A stretch of DNA of 64,000 nucleotides from Pseudomonadota bacterium. GTDB lineage: Bacteria; Pseudomonadota; Gammaproteobacteria; Xanthomonadales; Xanthomonadaceae. The DNA lies in assembly GCA_018242365.1 (NCBI GenBank), contig JAFECB010000021.1, positions 102,820-166,819 on the forward strand, written 5' to 3'. The position numbers were made by a program, and so were the translations under genes. Shown here piece by piece: positions 27,320-35,081 of the stretch (the first letter of the stretch is position 1; each line of letters begins with the position of its first letter). The notes beneath the pieces were generated by a model that was not told the origin of the DNA, did no database searches, and saw nothing but the letters and a program-made list of their open reading frames with translations.

Positions 27320-27377
27320 AAAATTTAAGTAATAATTAAATTTTGCGCGAAACAAAAATTTAAGTCAAACTTAAATT
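27320..27377. promoter_or_regulatory. AT-rich double operator and divergent promoter
   Basis: Two palindromes share the half-site AAATTTAAGT. Operator 1 is AAAATTTAA (27320-27328) pairing with TTAAATTTT (27336-27344). Operator 2 is AATTTAAGT (27357-27365), CAA, ACTTAAATT (27369-27377), perfect over 9 bp. Half-sites repeat 35 bp apart. For the ABC genes (minus) TTGACT (27368-27363) and CAAAAT (27345-27340) make a promoter with 17-bp spacing: operator 2 covers -35, operator 1 covers -10/+1. The block is an AT island in GC-rich DNA. Confidence 0.75.
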
Positions 27378-27411
27378 CATCTCGAATGGCTCCCGCTGGA
27401 ATCCTGACGCC

Positions 27412-27900
27412 ATGACCGTTCCCGTCCGCTTCCGCCGCCACTGCCGCCTGCTGCGCGTGGCCACCCTGGTGGTGTTCGCCGGGTTGTTCCTGCTGCTGGC
27501 GCTGGGCGCGAGCGGCTTGCCGTGGCGACCTTCAGCCGCGGGCACCGATGACGGAACCCTGCTGTTGTTGCGGCTGGTGCGTCTGCTGCCTGGGCTGGGC
27601 TACCTGTGGGCGCTGTGGGCGGTGCAGCGTGCATTGGCCGACTTGGCCGCCGATCGGTTGTTCCATGCCACGCTGTCGCGGACATTGCGCCACATCGGCA
27701 TCGGCGTGCTGGCGGGTGCGCTGCTGAGCGTGTTCGCGGTGACCAACCTGTCGCGCTGGATCGAAGGCGGGCAGGGTGGCTACGCCTATTTCGACCTGTC
27801 CGGGATCGTGCTGGGCGTGGTCGGTGCGGCCTTGGTGCTGCTGGCGCGGGTGATCGACCAGGCCCGCGCGGTGCAGGCCGAACTCGACGAGATCCTCTGA
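27412..27900 (+). CDS. DUF2975 membrane protein
   Basis: A 162-residue inner-membrane protein with four predicted helices (about 16-40, 55-72, 90-112 and 126-148), matching DUF2975. The last residue codons overlap the start of the XRE regulator gene by one base. DUF2975 genes are commonly paired with a short XRE regulator in this order; the membrane protein may modulate or respond to the regulator. The biochemical function is unknown. Confidence 0.82.
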   Translation: MTVPVRFRRHCRLLRVATLVVFAGLFLLLALGASGLPWRPSAAGTDDGTLLLLRLVRLLPGLGYLWALWAVQRALADLAADRLFHATLSRTLRHIGIGVLAGALLSVFAVTNLSRWIEGGQGGYAYFDLSGIVLGVVGAALVLLARVIDQARAVQAELDEIL

Positions 27901-28142
27901 TGCCGATCCGGGTGACGCTCGATGCGATGTTGGCCAAACGCGGCATGACCGCGCGTGACTTGGCCGCGCAAGTCGGCATCAGCGAAACCCAGCTGTCGCT
28001 GTTCCGCAGCGGCAAGGTCAAGGGGATTCGTTTCCGCACCTTGGCCAAGCTCTGCGCGGTATTGCAGTGCACCCCCGGTGACTTGCTGGACTATGCGTCC
28101 GACCCCGCCGACCTGACGGCAACCGACGAGGAGCCGCTGTAA
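27900..28142 (+). CDS. XRE-family transcriptional regulator (YozG-like)
   Basis: An 80-residue single-domain helix-turn-helix protein. The Cro/C1 HTH is seen in LDAMLAKRGMTARDLAAQVGISETQLSLFRSGKVKGIRFRTLAKLCAVLQCTPGDLLDY (about 7-65). The ATG at 27900 shares a base with the DUF2975 stop, so the pair is coupled. It is the obvious candidate to bind the double operator 27320-27377 and to control itself and the divergent ABC exporter. Confidence 0.9.
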   Translation: MPIRVTLDAMLAKRGMTARDLAAQVGISETQLSLFRSGKVKGIRFRTLAKLCAVLQCTPGDLLDYASDPADLTATDEEPL

Positions 28143-28190
28143 TCGACCGCCGCAGCCGCAGGGGGAGGCCTGCGACTGCGTGGATCATGT

Positions 28191-30008
28191 TCAGCGGATC
28201 GGTTCATCCAGCATCAACTCACGCACAAAGCGCACCGGCGGCGCGCCGTAGGACAGCACCTGGTCGTGGTAGGCCTTGAGGTTGAAGGCGGCGCCCTGGC
28301 GCGCGCGCACGGCTTCGCGCAGGTCGAGTTGTTCCTGCACGCCGACGAAGTAGGTCGGCAGTTGCGCCGAGGTGAGCTGGGCGCGGGTCCATTTGCCGGC
28401 AGCTTCGCTTTCCTGCTGGAAGGTGTCGTGGGTCATCAGTTGCATGGCCTGCTCGCGGCTCCAGCCGTCAACGTGCACGCCTTGGTCGAGGATGGCATTG
28501 GCGACGGTACGCAGGTAGAACTTGAGCTGGACCAGATGGAACAGCGGGTCGTTATCCAGATAGCCCTGTTCCTGCATCATCCGTTCGGTGTAGACCGCCC
28601 AACCCTCTGCGAACAGGCCGGAGCGCAGCACGCCGCGCAGCACTGAAGGGTATTTGGCCGAATGCCAGCCTTCCAGATAGTGGCCGGGCATGCCTTCGTG
28701 GATCGCCAGCAGCTGGATCATCGAATCGTTGTATTCGCGCAGGAACGAATCGGTCTGCGCCTGGGTCCAGTCGTCCGGGATCGGCGAGATCGCGAAGAAG
28801 GTCTTGAGGTTCCTGTCCAGCGGCCCCGGCGAATCGCAATAGGCCACCGCCACGCCGCGCTGGAATTCCGGCATCAGGATCACGTCCACCGGCGCGTCGG
28901 GCAGGGTGACGAGGTCGTGCTGACGGACGAAGTCGGTGGCCGATTGCAGTGCGGTCTTGGCGGCATCGACCACACCGTCGCGGGTCGGGCGATGTGCATA
29001 GGCAAGCGCCAACGCAGCTTCGATCGCGGCCTGTTGCTGGGCATCGGTGGGTGTTTCCGGCAGCGCCGGCGCGTTTGGTTTTGCCTGCAGCAATTGCCGC
29101 GCGATGCCGTACATCACACCGCGGACGCGCGTGATCTCTGCCTGCGCGCGCTGCTTGATCTCGGTGCGGCTGAGGTTGGACGACAGTGAGAAACGCAGCT
29201 TCTGGTCGTACTTCGCGGCGCCGAGGCGGAAATCGCCGTGCGCATTGGGTACCAAGGTCTGGTCCAGCCATGTCTGCTGCGCATCCACCGCCGCTTTCAG
29301 GCGGGCGATGGCCGTGCGGGTACGCGCTGCATCGGCCGCCGGCAACTCGCCAAGATGCGGCGTGATGAAGGTATCGACGATCGACAGGATGCCCTTGTTC
29401 TGGCGTGCCACGGTTTGCGCATGGATCAACGGAACCCGCGCCGGGTCGAGGTTGGCGCGGGCCTGCGCGAACAGTTCTGGAATCTGCTCCATGCGCGCGG
29501 TGGCGGCGCGGATGCGCTGCGGCAGCGGCGCGAACTCGCGTGCCATCAGGCCGTAGATCGCACTGCCGGCGAGGTCGTTGTAGACCTGCGGGTCCCAGGC
29601 CCAGGCCTGCAACACGCGCGCGTTCCACAGGTCGGATTGCAATTGGTTGCGCAGGATCGCGGCGTCGACCTGGTTCTCCCGTGACAGCCGTGCGGTATCG
29701 ATCGCGTTCAGTTCATCCAGCAAGGCCTGTTCGGTCGTCTCGCGCTGCTTGCGACCGGCTGCACTCAGATCGTCGAGGTGGTCGTCATAGCGGTGGTCGC
29801 CGGTCTGGGTGGCGGATACCGGCGACAGGCGCATCCATGCATCCAGCGTTTTCTGCGACAAGGCGAGGAAACGGGCATTGGCAGTCGCGCTGGCTGCGGT
29901 GGCATTGACCTGTGGCGCGCTGGAGGTTTGTTCGGAATGCGGTGTTGCGATGGCAGTTCCGGAGACCAGCATGGCGGTGAGGGCGGTGGCGATCAGGTGG
30001 CGGCGCAT
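28191..30008 (-). CDS. exported DUF885 family protein
   Basis: A 605-residue protein with a signal peptide (about 1-22, MLVSGTAIATPHS). It has the DUF885 fold of helical zinc-peptidase-like proteins. The putative metal site is HEGMPGHYLEGWH (HExxxH-like, about 466-478) followed by GLFAEGWAVYTERMM, which supplies a distal Glu. This resembles the arrangement of gluzincins with a one-residue insertion. It is probably a periplasmic metallopeptidase of unknown substrate. It converges with the XRE gene and diverges from the M13 peptidase. Confidence 0.85.
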   Translation of the reverse strand: MRRHLIATALTAMLVSGTAIATPHSEQTSSAPQVNATAASATANARFLALSQKTLDAWMRLSPVSATQTGDHRYDDHLDDLSAAGRKQRETTEQALLDELNAIDTARLSRENQVDAAILRNQLQSDLWNARVLQAWAWDPQVYNDLAGSAIYGLMAREFAPLPQRIRAATARMEQIPELFAQARANLDPARVPLIHAQTVARQNKGILSIVDTFITPHLGELPAADAARTRTAIARLKAAVDAQQTWLDQTLVPNAHGDFRLGAAKYDQKLRFSLSSNLSRTEIKQRAQAEITRVRGVMYGIARQLLQAKPNAPALPETPTDAQQQAAIEAALALAYAHRPTRDGVVDAAKTALQSATDFVRQHDLVTLPDAPVDVILMPEFQRGVAVAYCDSPGPLDRNLKTFFAISPIPDDWTQAQTDSFLREYNDSMIQLLAIHEGMPGHYLEGWHSAKYPSVLRGVLRSGLFAEGWAVYTERMMQEQGYLDNDPLFHLVQLKFYLRTVANAILDQGVHVDGWSREQAMQLMTHDTFQQESEAAGKWTRAQLTSAQLPTYFVGVQEQLDLREAVRARQGAAFNLKAYHDQVLSYGAPPVRFVRELMLDEPIR

Positions 30009-30148
30009 CGGCGAGTCCGGAAGGCGTGAGGCACCCACGATACCTTGCCGGTGGCGCTGCCGGACGGCTGGCTCGACCCATCCATCGGCACAGGCGGCCC
30101 TGACTGGCGTCGGTTAACGTGCCCGCTCCATCTGCCTGGAGCTTGCCC

Positions 30149-32224
30149 GTGAAGCTGCGTTTGTCCGGACTTTGCCTCGCCCTTTCGTTGACCCTTGCCA
30201 CGACCACTTCGATGGCCGCGGATCCCGCCCCGGCAGCATCCGCCGGGCGTCCGCAGATGGGCAGTTTCGGCATCGACTTGAGCGCCCGTGATCCTTCGGT
30301 GCGACCGGGGGATGACTTCAACCGCTATGCCAGCGGCCACTGGATATCCAGCTACCAGCTCAAGCCCGACGAGGCGTCCTACGGCAGTTTCAATGCGCTG
30401 CGCGATCAGGCAGACGAACAGGTGCGCGGTCTGATCGAGGGCCTGCGCCAACGCACCGATCTTGCCCCCGGCAGCAATGCGCAGAAGATCCGCGACCTCT
30501 ACGCCAGCTACATGAATCGTGCCGCCCGCGATGCCGCCGGCATCACGCCACTGAGTCCGATGCTGGACAGGATCGCCGCAATCGACTCGAAAGCGGCCTT
30601 GATCGACGCCTTCGGGCGCGCCGCAGTCGACGGCAGCGATGCGCCGTTCGGCCTCTACGTCGGAACCGATCGCAAGAATCCCGATCGCTATCAGGTCGGC
30701 CTTGGCGTCGGTGGTCTGGGCTTGCCGGATCGCGATTACTACCTCGATGGCGATGCGCGCTTCGTCAAGATCCGCGCGGCTTACCTCGACCATATCCAGC
30801 GCATGCTCGGTTTTGCGGGCATCACCGGAACCGACGCGAAAGCGCGCGCCGAGGCGGTGCTTCAGCTTGAAACCGCCATGGCGCGGCCGCAGTGGGACAA
30901 GGTCAGGCTGCGTGATCGTGACAAGACCTGGAACGTGCGCACCTTTGCCCAGTTGCAGGAGCAATATCCGGGCTACGACTGGGCGGCGCAGTTGCGCGCA
31001 CAGGGCATGCCGCAACCGACCGACCTGAACATCAGCACGCCGGACGTGATCCAGCCGGTGATCGCCCTGATCGACGCCACGCCGTTGTCCACCTGGCGCG
31101 ATTACCTGACCTTCCATGCCGTCGATGGCAATGCGTCACTGCTCAGTCACGAGATCGACGATGCCGCGTTCGCCTTCAACGGCAAGGTGCTGTCCGGCCA
31201 GCAGGCCCAGCGCGACGACTGGAAGCGGGCGGTGGCCTTTGTCGGCGGCCGCGGTGGCCTCGGTGATGCGGTCGGCGAGTTGTACGTCGCCCGCTACTTC
31301 AAGCCGGAAGCCAAGGCGGCGATGGACCAGTTGGTCGAGAACCTGCGCGCTGCGCTGCGCCGGAACATCGAGCAGCTCGACTGGATGGGCGCTGCCACCA
31401 AGGCCGAGGCTTATCGCAAGCTATCGACCTTCCGCCCCAAGATCGGCTACCCGAACAAGTGGCGCGATTACTCCAGCGTGACGATCACGCCGGATGATTT
31501 GATCGCCAACGTGATGGCGCTGCGTCGCTACAACCGCGATGACCAGAACCGCCGGGTCGGCCAGAAGACCGACCGTGACGAATGGTTCATGACCCCGCAG
31601 ACGGTCAACGCCTATTACAACTCGACCTTCAACGAGATCGTGTTCCCGGCCGCGATCCTGCAGCCGCCGTTCTTCGATGTGAACGCCGATCCGGCTGTGA
31701 ACTACGGTGGCATCGGTGCGGTGATCGGCCACGAGATGGGCCACGGCTTCGACGACCAGGGCAGCAAATCCGACGCCGACGGCATCCAGCGCAACTGGTG
31801 GACGGATGAAGACCGTGCGCGCTTCGAGCAACGCACCAAAGCGCTGGGCGCGCAGTACAACGGCTATTGCCCGCTGCCGGGCCAGTGCGTGAACGGCGGG
31901 CTGACCATGGGCGAGAACATCGGCGACCTCGGCGGGCTTTCGATGGCTTGGACGGCGTACCAGCTCAGCCTGCACGGCCAGCCGGCGCCGATGGTCGATG
32001 GATTCAGCGCCAGCCAGCGCTTCTTCCTGTCGTGGGCGCAGGTCTGGCGCGGCAAGTATCGCGACGAGTCGCTGTTGACCCTGATCCGCACCAACCCGCA
32101 TTCACCAGCGATGTACCGCGCCAACGGCCCGGTGCGCAACCTCGATGCGTGGTACGACGCGTTTAGCGTGAAGCCCGGCGACAAGCTCTACCTGCCGCCG
32201 GAGCAGCGGGTGCGGATCTGGTGA
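30149..32224 (+). CDS. exported M13-family metallopeptidase (PepO/neprilysin type)
   Basis: A 691-residue zinc endopeptidase. A signal peptide (1-24) ends TTTSMAAD. The zinc motif is H528-E-M-G-H532 in VIGHEMGHGFDDQG. The third ligand is in GENIGDLGGLSMAWTAY, and the substrate-aligning motif N-A-Y-Y occurs in VNAYYNSTFNEIVFPAAILQPPFF. The start is GTG at 30149, preceded by GGAG with a 7-nt gap; a GTG 30 bp upstream lacks a ribosome site. It diverges from the DUF885 gene, so two peptidases of unrelated folds share an intergenic region. Confidence 0.92.
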   Translation: MKLRLSGLCLALSLTLATTTSMAADPAPAASAGRPQMGSFGIDLSARDPSVRPGDDFNRYASGHWISSYQLKPDEASYGSFNALRDQADEQVRGLIEGLRQRTDLAPGSNAQKIRDLYASYMNRAARDAAGITPLSPMLDRIAAIDSKAALIDAFGRAAVDGSDAPFGLYVGTDRKNPDRYQVGLGVGGLGLPDRDYYLDGDARFVKIRAAYLDHIQRMLGFAGITGTDAKARAEAVLQLETAMARPQWDKVRLRDRDKTWNVRTFAQLQEQYPGYDWAAQLRAQGMPQPTDLNISTPDVIQPVIALIDATPLSTWRDYLTFHAVDGNASLLSHEIDDAAFAFNGKVLSGQQAQRDDWKRAVAFVGGRGGLGDAVGELYVARYFKPEAKAAMDQLVENLRAALRRNIEQLDWMGAATKAEAYRKLSTFRPKIGYPNKWRDYSSVTITPDDLIANVMALRRYNRDDQNRRVGQKTDRDEWFMTPQTVNAYYNSTFNEIVFPAAILQPPFFDVNADPAVNYGGIGAVIGHEMGHGFDDQGSKSDADGIQRNWWTDEDRARFEQRTKALGAQYNGYCPLPGQCVNGGLTMGENIGDLGGLSMAWTAYQLSLHGQPAPMVDGFSASQRFFLSWAQVWRGKYRDESLLTLIRTNPHSPAMYRANGPVRNLDAWYDAFSVKPGDKLYLPPEQRVRIW

Positions 32225-32262
32225 TCGGGTAACACGCTAGTCAGTTGCGTGTGCACAGGCCA

Positions 32263-32322
32263 TCGCGCCCCTGTGGTGCGCTCCTACAGGGTCAATTGTA
32301 GGGGCGCACCGCAGGGGCGCGA
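32263..32322. repeat. inverted pair of REP elements
   Basis: REPs at 32263-32287 (-) and 32298-32322 (+, with GTAGGGG for GTAGGAG) face each other across 10 bp between the convergent M13 and peroxiredoxin genes. Stem loops differ (ACA versus GCA). The pair could fold as one long hairpin or two short ones. Confidence 0.88.
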
Positions 32323-32343
32323 TCCCGACGGTCGACGATTCCA

Positions 32344-32889
32344 TCAATGCCGGGCAGGTGACTGCCGCAGCCTCGCCAATGCATCCAGCATCTGCTGGAC
32401 GTGCTGGTTCGGGTTCATGGCGTCGTAGACCGCGACCACCTTGCCATCGCGCCCGATCAGGTAGGACGTGCGGCTGGCGAGGTCGGATTTCAGCGCCATG
32501 GTGGCGTCATAGGTACTGGCGATCTTCGCGCCCGGATCGGCGGCGACCGGGAATTTGCCGGCGCATTTTTCGGTATCGGTAGAAAATGCCGCCAGCCGCT
32601 CGGTATTGCCGGCGGTGACACCAATCACGGTGGCACCGGCAGCCTTGAACTTGTCGATCGCACGCGAGAATGCGGCCGCTTCGGCATTACAGCCGGGCGT
32701 GAATGCCGCCGGGAAGAAATACACCACCACCGGACCCTGTTTCAGTGCCGCCTTCAGGTCATAGGTGAAGGCGTGGCCAGCCAGAAACGCCGGTGCGGTG
32801 AACGCGGGCGCGGGCGCACCCGGCTTGAGCGCGGCCAGTGCCGGCAGGCTGAGTGAGGCGATCAGGGCGAAGGCAAGCAGCTTGCGCAT
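32344..32889 (-). CDS. exported peroxiredoxin (BCP/PrxQ-like)
   Basis: A 181-residue thiol peroxidase. A signal peptide (1-19, SLPALA) directs it to the periplasm. The AhpC/TSA domain has the peroxidatic Cys67 in FTPGCNAEAAAFS. The family usually has TPGCT, so Asn replaces Thr here. A second cysteine (Cys109, EKCAGKF) may resolve the sulfenic acid. It should reduce H2O2 or organic peroxides with a thioredoxin-like donor. It converges with the M13 gene. Confidence 0.88.
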   Translation of the reverse strand: MRKLLAFALIASLSLPALAALKPGAPAPAFTAPAFLAGHAFTYDLKAALKQGPVVVYFFPAAFTPGCNAEAAAFSRAIDKFKAAGATVIGVTAGNTERLAAFSTDTEKCAGKFPVAADPGAKIASTYDATMALKSDLASRTSYLIGRDGKVVAVYDAMNPNQHVQQMLDALARLRQSPARH

Positions 32890-32987
32890 GGGTGTCGATC
32901 CATTGGGGCCTGCGCCGAGCTTACGCGGGCTTCGCCTTGCTACGTGTGAAGGCGTATGGTCTGGGCAATTCAACAGGGAGCAAGGCC

Positions 32988-33254
32988 ATGGCCACCGGCT
33001 GGGCACAGGACGGCGCAGTCCAGGAGCAGATCGACGCGACGGTGAAGGACGGCATCGCCCGTGCACGCAGCCGCCTGCCGCAAGGGCCGGGACTTGCGCA
33101 TTGCGAGGACTGCGAAGTGCCCATTCCCGAGGCGCGCCAGCGTGCCGTGCCCGGCGTGCGCCTGTGCGTGGCCTGCCAGACAATGCGTGATCAAGAAGAA
33201 CGCGCAGCGTCCGGATACAACCGCCGCGGCAGCAAGGACAGCCAGTTGCGCTAA
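32988..33254 (+). CDS. DksA/TraR-type zinc-finger protein (YbiI-like)
   Basis: An 88-residue protein with the C4 zinc finger C-E-D-C-(17)-C-V-A-C (CEDCEVPIPEARQRAVPGVRLCVAC). It lacks the long coiled-coil of DksA, as in TraR/YbiI. The N-terminus DGAVQEQIDATVKDGIARARSRL is a helix. It may act at the RNA polymerase secondary channel, but DksA-like activity is not shown for all such short forms. AGGGAG precedes the ATG. Confidence 0.88.
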   Translation: MATGWAQDGAVQEQIDATVKDGIARARSRLPQGPGLAHCEDCEVPIPEARQRAVPGVRLCVACQTMRDQEERAASGYNRRGSKDSQLR

Positions 33255-33310
33255 GGCAACGCTGATCAAGTCAGCGTTGCCTGCTGTAGGAGCGCACCGC
33301 AGGGGCGCGA
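33255..33310. repeat. TCAAG-loop hairpin plus one REP element
   Basis: GGCAACGCTGA (33255-33265) pairs perfectly with 33271-33281 around the loop TCAAG. The same unit is at 243-269. Four bases later a REP (+) occupies 33286-33310. The block starts at the base after the zinc-finger gene stop codon. Confidence 0.85.
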
Positions 33311-33389
33311 CAGATGGCATGGTGGACGGGTACTTCACTCCGGCCGAAACGCCGCGAAGCCGTGATGCGAAAAATGATATGCGTGCCCG

Positions 33390-33418
33390 AAAAAAACGCC
33401 CGGCGCATAGGCCGGGCG
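33390..33418 (-). terminator. terminator of the repeat-rich exported protein gene
   Basis: On the minus strand CGCCCGGC (33418-33411) and GCCGGGCG (33404-33397) form a perfect 8-bp stem with a 6-nt loop, followed by seven T (33396-33390). It lies 29 bp after the stop of the gene ending at 33447. Confidence 0.9.
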
Positions 33419-33446
33419 TCCTTGAACTCGCATTGCGTGGTGCGGA

Positions 33447-34883
33447 TCAGAACAGCGACACAGCGAGGATGGTGGCGAGGATCGTCGGCAGGATCGACGC
33501 CGAGCGATCATCGTAGTCATAGCGGCCGTACTGGTAACGGTCGTAGTAACCGTCGCGATAACCCCGCTCGAAGCCCTGGCGGAAGTAATACTGGTAGGTG
33601 CCAAGGTCGGTGTAGTAGCCGGAATAACCATAGCTGCCATCCATGTAGCCGAAGCTGCCGCGGTAGTCGAAGCGCCAGCGATCGCGGCGGTCGGCATTGC
33701 CGGCATACCAGCCTTCCTGGTACCCGTCACGGATTGCCTGCTGCAGGAAGCCGACGCCATAGCTGTTGGTGTAGCGCCAGCCGTTGCCATAGCGATAGCG
33801 GTAGTTGTACGGGGTGTAGTAATACGCGTTGTTGTAATAGTTGACCCGATAGCTGTTCCACAACATCTGGTGGGCCAGCCAACGTCGCCAGTAATCGTGC
33901 ATGTAGCGCGAGCCTTCATGCCGGTTGGAGTGCCGATACTGTTGGGAATAGCGGTCGTACTGCGAGCGCTGGTACGACTGCTGGCGCTGCCATTGGTCGT
34001 GCATCTGGCGCGACTGCTCGACTCGCCGTTCCTGCTGCACGCGCGGCATCGGCGGCGGGTTGACGACCGGTTGACGCAGTTCCGGACGCGGCAGTGCCGT
34101 GACCGGACGCTGCGGAATCGGGCGCTGATCGAACGGGCGCGGGGTCTGGTCGGGACGGCGCGAATCGGGGATCGGGTTGCGGTCCGCGCGATCCGGACGC
34201 TGGAACACCGGCGCCTGCCGATTGCCATTATCGTCACGCTGCGGGCGCGGGAAATCCTGCCGCTGCGGACGATCCGGACGCTGGAACACCGGCGCCTGCC
34301 GATCATCGCCATCATCGCGTTGCGGGCGCGGGAAGTCCTGGCGCTGCGGGCGATCCTGGCGCTGGAATACCGGTGCCTGCCGATCATCCCCATCGTTGTC
34401 ACGTTGCGGACGCGGGAAATCCTGCCGTTGCGGGCGATCCTGGCGCTGGAATACCGGTGCCTGCCGATCATCCCCATCGTTGTCACGTTGCGGGCGCGGG
34501 AAATCCTGCCGTTGCGGGCGATCCTGACGCTGGAACACCGGTGCCTGCCGATCATCGCTGTCGTCGCGTTGCGGACGCTGGAACACTGGACGCTGCGGCT
34601 CCGAGCGCTGCGGCATCTCGCGCCTTGACTCGCCATTGCCGTACGGCGACGGCTCGCCGCGCATGATGCCGGCGTTGTCGTTGCTTCGCCGCGGTGCCGG
34701 CCGTTCGTTTGCCGGTTTTTCGTCGTCACTGGACTGGCTTTGGCTGGAATGCTGCTGGCGATCACCACGACGGAAACGCTGGTCCTGGTCTTGCTGCGCA
34801 AATGCGGACGAAGCAGCACCAAGCGCGAACAGGGTGCCAAGCAGGGCGACCGTGAGGCTGCGGGTGGCGGGCATGCGGCTCAT
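33447..34883 (-). CDS. exported repeat-rich protein with Tyr/Arg-rich C-terminal domain
   Basis: A 478-residue protein. A signal peptide (1-29, AASSAFAQQ) is followed by a disordered Gln/Arg/Asp/Pro region. That region holds four 27-28-residue repeats of DRQAPVFQRQDRPQRQDFPR type (111-220), with a partial fifth. A Pro-rich linker (235-285) follows. The C-terminal domain (330-465) is full of Tyr and Arg and holds QQAIRDGYQEGWYAGNADRRDRW and FRQGFERGYRDGYYDRYQYGRY, motifs seen in uncharacterised exported proteins. The end (SILPTILATILAVSLF) is hydrophobic. GGGGGAG lies upstream of the ATG at 34883. It is probably surface-associated; no function is known. Confidence 0.8.
   Translation of the reverse strand: MSRMPATRSLTVALLGTLFALGAASSAFAQQDQDQRFRRGDRQQHSSQSQSSDDEKPANERPAPRRSNDNAGIMRGEPSPYGNGESRREMPQRSEPQRPVFQRPQRDDSDDRQAPVFQRQDRPQRQDFPRPQRDNDGDDRQAPVFQRQDRPQRQDFPRPQRDNDGDDRQAPVFQRQDRPQRQDFPRPQRDDGDDRQAPVFQRPDRPQRQDFPRPQRDDNGNRQAPVFQRPDRADRNPIPDSRRPDQTPRPFDQRPIPQRPVTALPRPELRQPVVNPPPMPRVQQERRVEQSRQMHDQWQRQQSYQRSQYDRYSQQYRHSNRHEGSRYMHDYWRRWLAHQMLWNSYRVNYYNNAYYYTPYNYRYRYGNGWRYTNSYGVGFLQQAIRDGYQEGWYAGNADRRDRWRFDYRGSFGYMDGSYGYSGYYTDLGTYQYYFRQGFERGYRDGYYDRYQYGRYDYDDRSASILPTILATILAVSLF
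34187..34555 (-). repeat. coding tandem repeat, 84/81-bp units
   Basis: The gene at 33447-34883 contains units beginning at about 34553, 34469, 34385, 34304 and 34223 (minus direction), 84, 84, 81 and 81 bp long. Two units are nearly identical at DNA level, so recombination or slippage can change the copy number in frame. Confidence 0.85.
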
Positions 34884-35081
34884 CTTTGTTTCTCCCCCGG
34901 ACGCAACCCATTTGCGTCCTTCGATGGCAGTTGACAACTGCAAGAATGAATCGAAGCTGAGATTTTGCTTCCTGTCGAAAACCTGCAAGTATCCATTCAG
35001 CTTTCGAGCGTGGCCGGGCATGACCTTGGACACGTCCTCGCGAGTGTAATCCCGGCGATCCTGTCGATGGAGGTTCACCAC

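Noticed and set aside
33870..34628. 252-residue plus-strand frame rich in LRAREILPLRAI repeats
   Set aside because: Its repeats are the complement of the coding repeats of the exported protein gene on the other strand. That gene has a signal peptide, Shine-Dalgarno sequence and terminator.
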